Source: Carallia brachiata
Taxonomy: Eukaryota > Streptophyta > Magnoliopsida > Malpighiales > Rhizophoraceae
Assembly: GCA_021464245.1 (NCBI GenBank)
Contig: JADCRB010000010.1
Location: 1,940,735-2,004,734 of the forward strand
Reading direction: 5' to 3'
DNA length: 64,000 nucleotides
A program made the position numbers and the translations under genes. Positions 61,969 to 64,000 of the stretch are shown here, in pieces (the first letter of the stretch is position 1; each line of letters begins with the position of its first letter). Below the pieces are notes generated by a model. The model ran no database searches, was not told the origin of the DNA, and saw only the letters and a program-made list of their open reading frames with translations.

Positions 61969-62642
61969 GGCTCTTTTTAACTTTTTACCCATTTCATTTT
62001 TTTTTTATTGAATTCTACCCTCTACATTAATTTCATAACTGAAAATTGCCTTTATCTTTAAGTTAACTTCGTTACGTGGTATGTCACTTTAGACTAAATT
62101 TGCCATATCATCTGCCATATCAACATTGCCATAGTAGCAAACAAGTACTAAAGCGGCCATTTTCAATTTCCTTTTTTTTTTTAAATCCAAATTTTATAAT
62201 TACTTTGGAAAATATATAATTACTTTTTATTTTTGTATATTTTTCTGAAATTTTTTCTTCCTTTTATTTTTTTTGAAATTTGGGAAAAATATATAATTAT
62301 TATTTTTGTGTATTTTTTCTTAATATTTTTTCTTCCTTTCACTTTTTTTTGAAATTTGAGAAAAACACATAATTATTTTTATTTTCTTATATTTTTTTAA
62401 AATTTTTTTATTCATTTTACCTTTTTTTTAAAGTTTGTTTGAAATTCTCTTCATTTTTCTTTTTTTTTTAATTTAAAAATTACGCGTCAACATTTGTTTG
62501 CTGACGTGACAAATTTAATTTGATGTGGCATGTCATGTGGCACCACGTGACGAAGTTAATGACAAAAAATAATTTTTAGTTACAAAATTAACATTGGGAG
62601 TAAAATTTAACAAAAAAAAGTGTGTAAAAAGTAAAAAAAACC
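61969..62642. mobile_element. Mutator-like long-TIR element with central minisatellite
   Basis: The left arm (TTTAACTTTTTACCC, CATTAATTTCATAACTGAAA, TTAACTTCGTTACGTGGT) is mirrored in the right arm, whose complement reads TTTACTTTTTACACAC, TGTTAATTTTGTAACTAAAA, TTAACTTCGTCACGTGGT. Arms are about 110-150 bp. CACGTGG lies in both. Long inverted arms are typical of Mutator-like MITEs. A clean 9 bp target duplication was not found, so the outer ends are approximate. Confidence 0.6.
62206..62433 (+). repeat. Three-copy 76 bp minisatellite
   Basis: Units start at about 62206, 62282 and 62358. Each has AAAA-ATATAAT-ATT at its head, a TTTTTCTTCCTTT-like middle and TTTTTTTGAAATTTG at its end. The third unit is most diverged. 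The array lies between the arms of the Mutator-like element. Confidence 0.75.
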
Positions 62643-64000
62643 TAACGTTGAGGCGTGAATTTTGTTTCATATTAAAAAAAAAAAAGGCTAGGTTTTTCAT
62701 TTTACGGGTAATCAAATATATTTTCTCTCTTTTTATATATATACAAAACACATATACATATATTTTTTATGTATAGATATTGAGATGAAAATGATTTATA
62801 AAGACTACATAATTAATTTAAGATCACGTAAACACGTTCAGTTTAATTTTTGATGAACAACATTACGTAAATGTATTTAATTAGATACATAAAAGATATA
62901 TACTTAATTTAATGATATTTAAAAATTTATTTATTTTTTTATTATTTGAAACTAATAAATTTTTAAGATACAATAATTAAAAATACTGAACACTTAGCGC
63001 GCATCCACCCAGCTTCTATATTTTTCCTTTGATAGAACGTAAGAAGCAACTGTCAATACTCTTTTAAATAAATAATAAGCTTTCTCTGTCATCCGATGGG
63101 TGAGTACCGTTGACCTTCAATTTTTTTTTTTTACATAAATCGTTGACCTTAAATTAATGACGACAATGAAGGTCTATTAATATATCGTTATTCCATAATT
63201 TTATTCATGAAAGAAAATAAATAAATGAACTCATCAAATTTGTGGAGTGACGTTGGTTGTATGTCATTGTCCCTCTCAGCATGGTAACGTTTCCTTTGTT
63301 TTCCCGTTTCCTCGTGGGTTTTAAGTCTTAGGATTAATATACAAATTTAACATCAACCTTATTTAAAAAATAAATTTAGTATTAATTTTAAAAAATAATA
63401 AATTTATCACTAATTTTACTATATGTTAATAAATCTAATAAATAATAATTTTATATAAATAAAATCTATTAGTTTTAATGACAGATTTATAAAAATATGT
63501 CTGTTTCAATAATATGATAATTATATAAATTAATATTATATCATCAAAATAATTAAATTCTATTCCAAAAATTTTACAATATGCTAGATTTATTACCATA
63601 TGTAAAGTTGATATTAAATTTATTACTTTTTAAAATTAATATTAATTTATTATTTTAACTAAAGTTGGTGTTAGATTTGTATATTAACCCTAAGTTTTAA
63701 CTAGAAGCATTTGATTGTTTTTTTAAAATAAAATTTAAGTAATAATAGTTATGAAATAAATAAATTAAAAATTTAAATAAATTATTAAATATCGTTAGAT
63801 AAACTGTATTATCATTTCATATTATATAAATTACAATTTACAACTATGTAATAAAACTAAAAATAAATCTACAAGCAATTGGACAGGTCTTTACAGGTCC
63901 CAAAGGCATTTTTGAGGAACTGTTTGTATTTTTTTTAATCAAAATAAATATTGTATTAATATAATGTGAACCTGTACATAGGACCAATGTAAGAGAGTTG
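62643..64000. other. AT-rich intergenic DNA to the window end
   Basis: No coding signal. TAAATTTA/AATAATAAATTT motifs recur around 63340-63690 and could be arms of another decayed foldback element, for example TTAGTATTAATTTTAAAAA against its near inverse at 63620-63645. Confidence 0.4.

Overview
This 64 kb window is nuclear DNA of a flowering plant, most likely a eudicot. It is AT-rich, with long poly-A and poly-T tracts. The genes have short exons with GT-AG introns, and the spacers are dense with small non-autonomous transposons (SINEs, MITEs, foldback elements). There is no operon structure, Shine-Dalgarno pattern or CRISPR array. I cannot name the species.

I can support three protein-coding loci, all on the + strand. 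(1) About 6.28-11.2 kb holds a NAC-domain transcription factor gene. Its 5' coding exon has a frame conflict, and its last exon has two possible acceptors, so it may be a pseudogene or carry sequence errors. (2) 21289-24108 holds a six-exon gene for a 227-residue SAP30-like protein (AFR1/AFR2 type, a subunit of the SIN3-type histone deacetylase complex). Every splice junction keeps frame, and it is the cleanest gene here. (3) 47808-49282 holds a two-exon mitochondrial calcium uniporter (MCU) family gene, with a WDVMEP pore motif and a TATA box. Exon 1 carries a net frame change near 48318-48332. The three genes have no evident functional link.

The rest is gene-poor. 12.5-20.9 kb contains a Tourist/Harbinger-like MITE (with a relative at 2.0 kb), a Copia LTR remnant with a decayed primer-binding site, and a long-TIR element (with a relative at 56.5 kb). 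24.5-47.7 kb is a 23 kb desert with SINEs, a 155 bp near-perfect hairpin at 30 kb, a CCGGTT-rich element at 32.7 kb, a foldback at 40 kb and a hAT-like element with 8 bp target duplication at 41.5 kb. 50.0-51.4 kb is a tandem duplication whose second copy was split by another CCGGTT-rich element. 57.15-58.41 kb holds two LINE fragments in opposite orientation. 61.3 kb carries an isolated GC-rich hairpin. 61.97-62.64 kb is a Mutator-like long-TIR element with a three-unit 76 bp minisatellite in its middle.

I found no convincing new multi-gene system. The observations most worth following are the GC-rich hairpin, the frame breaks in the NAC and MCU genes, the nested insertion with an internal empty-site control, and the unnamed element families.
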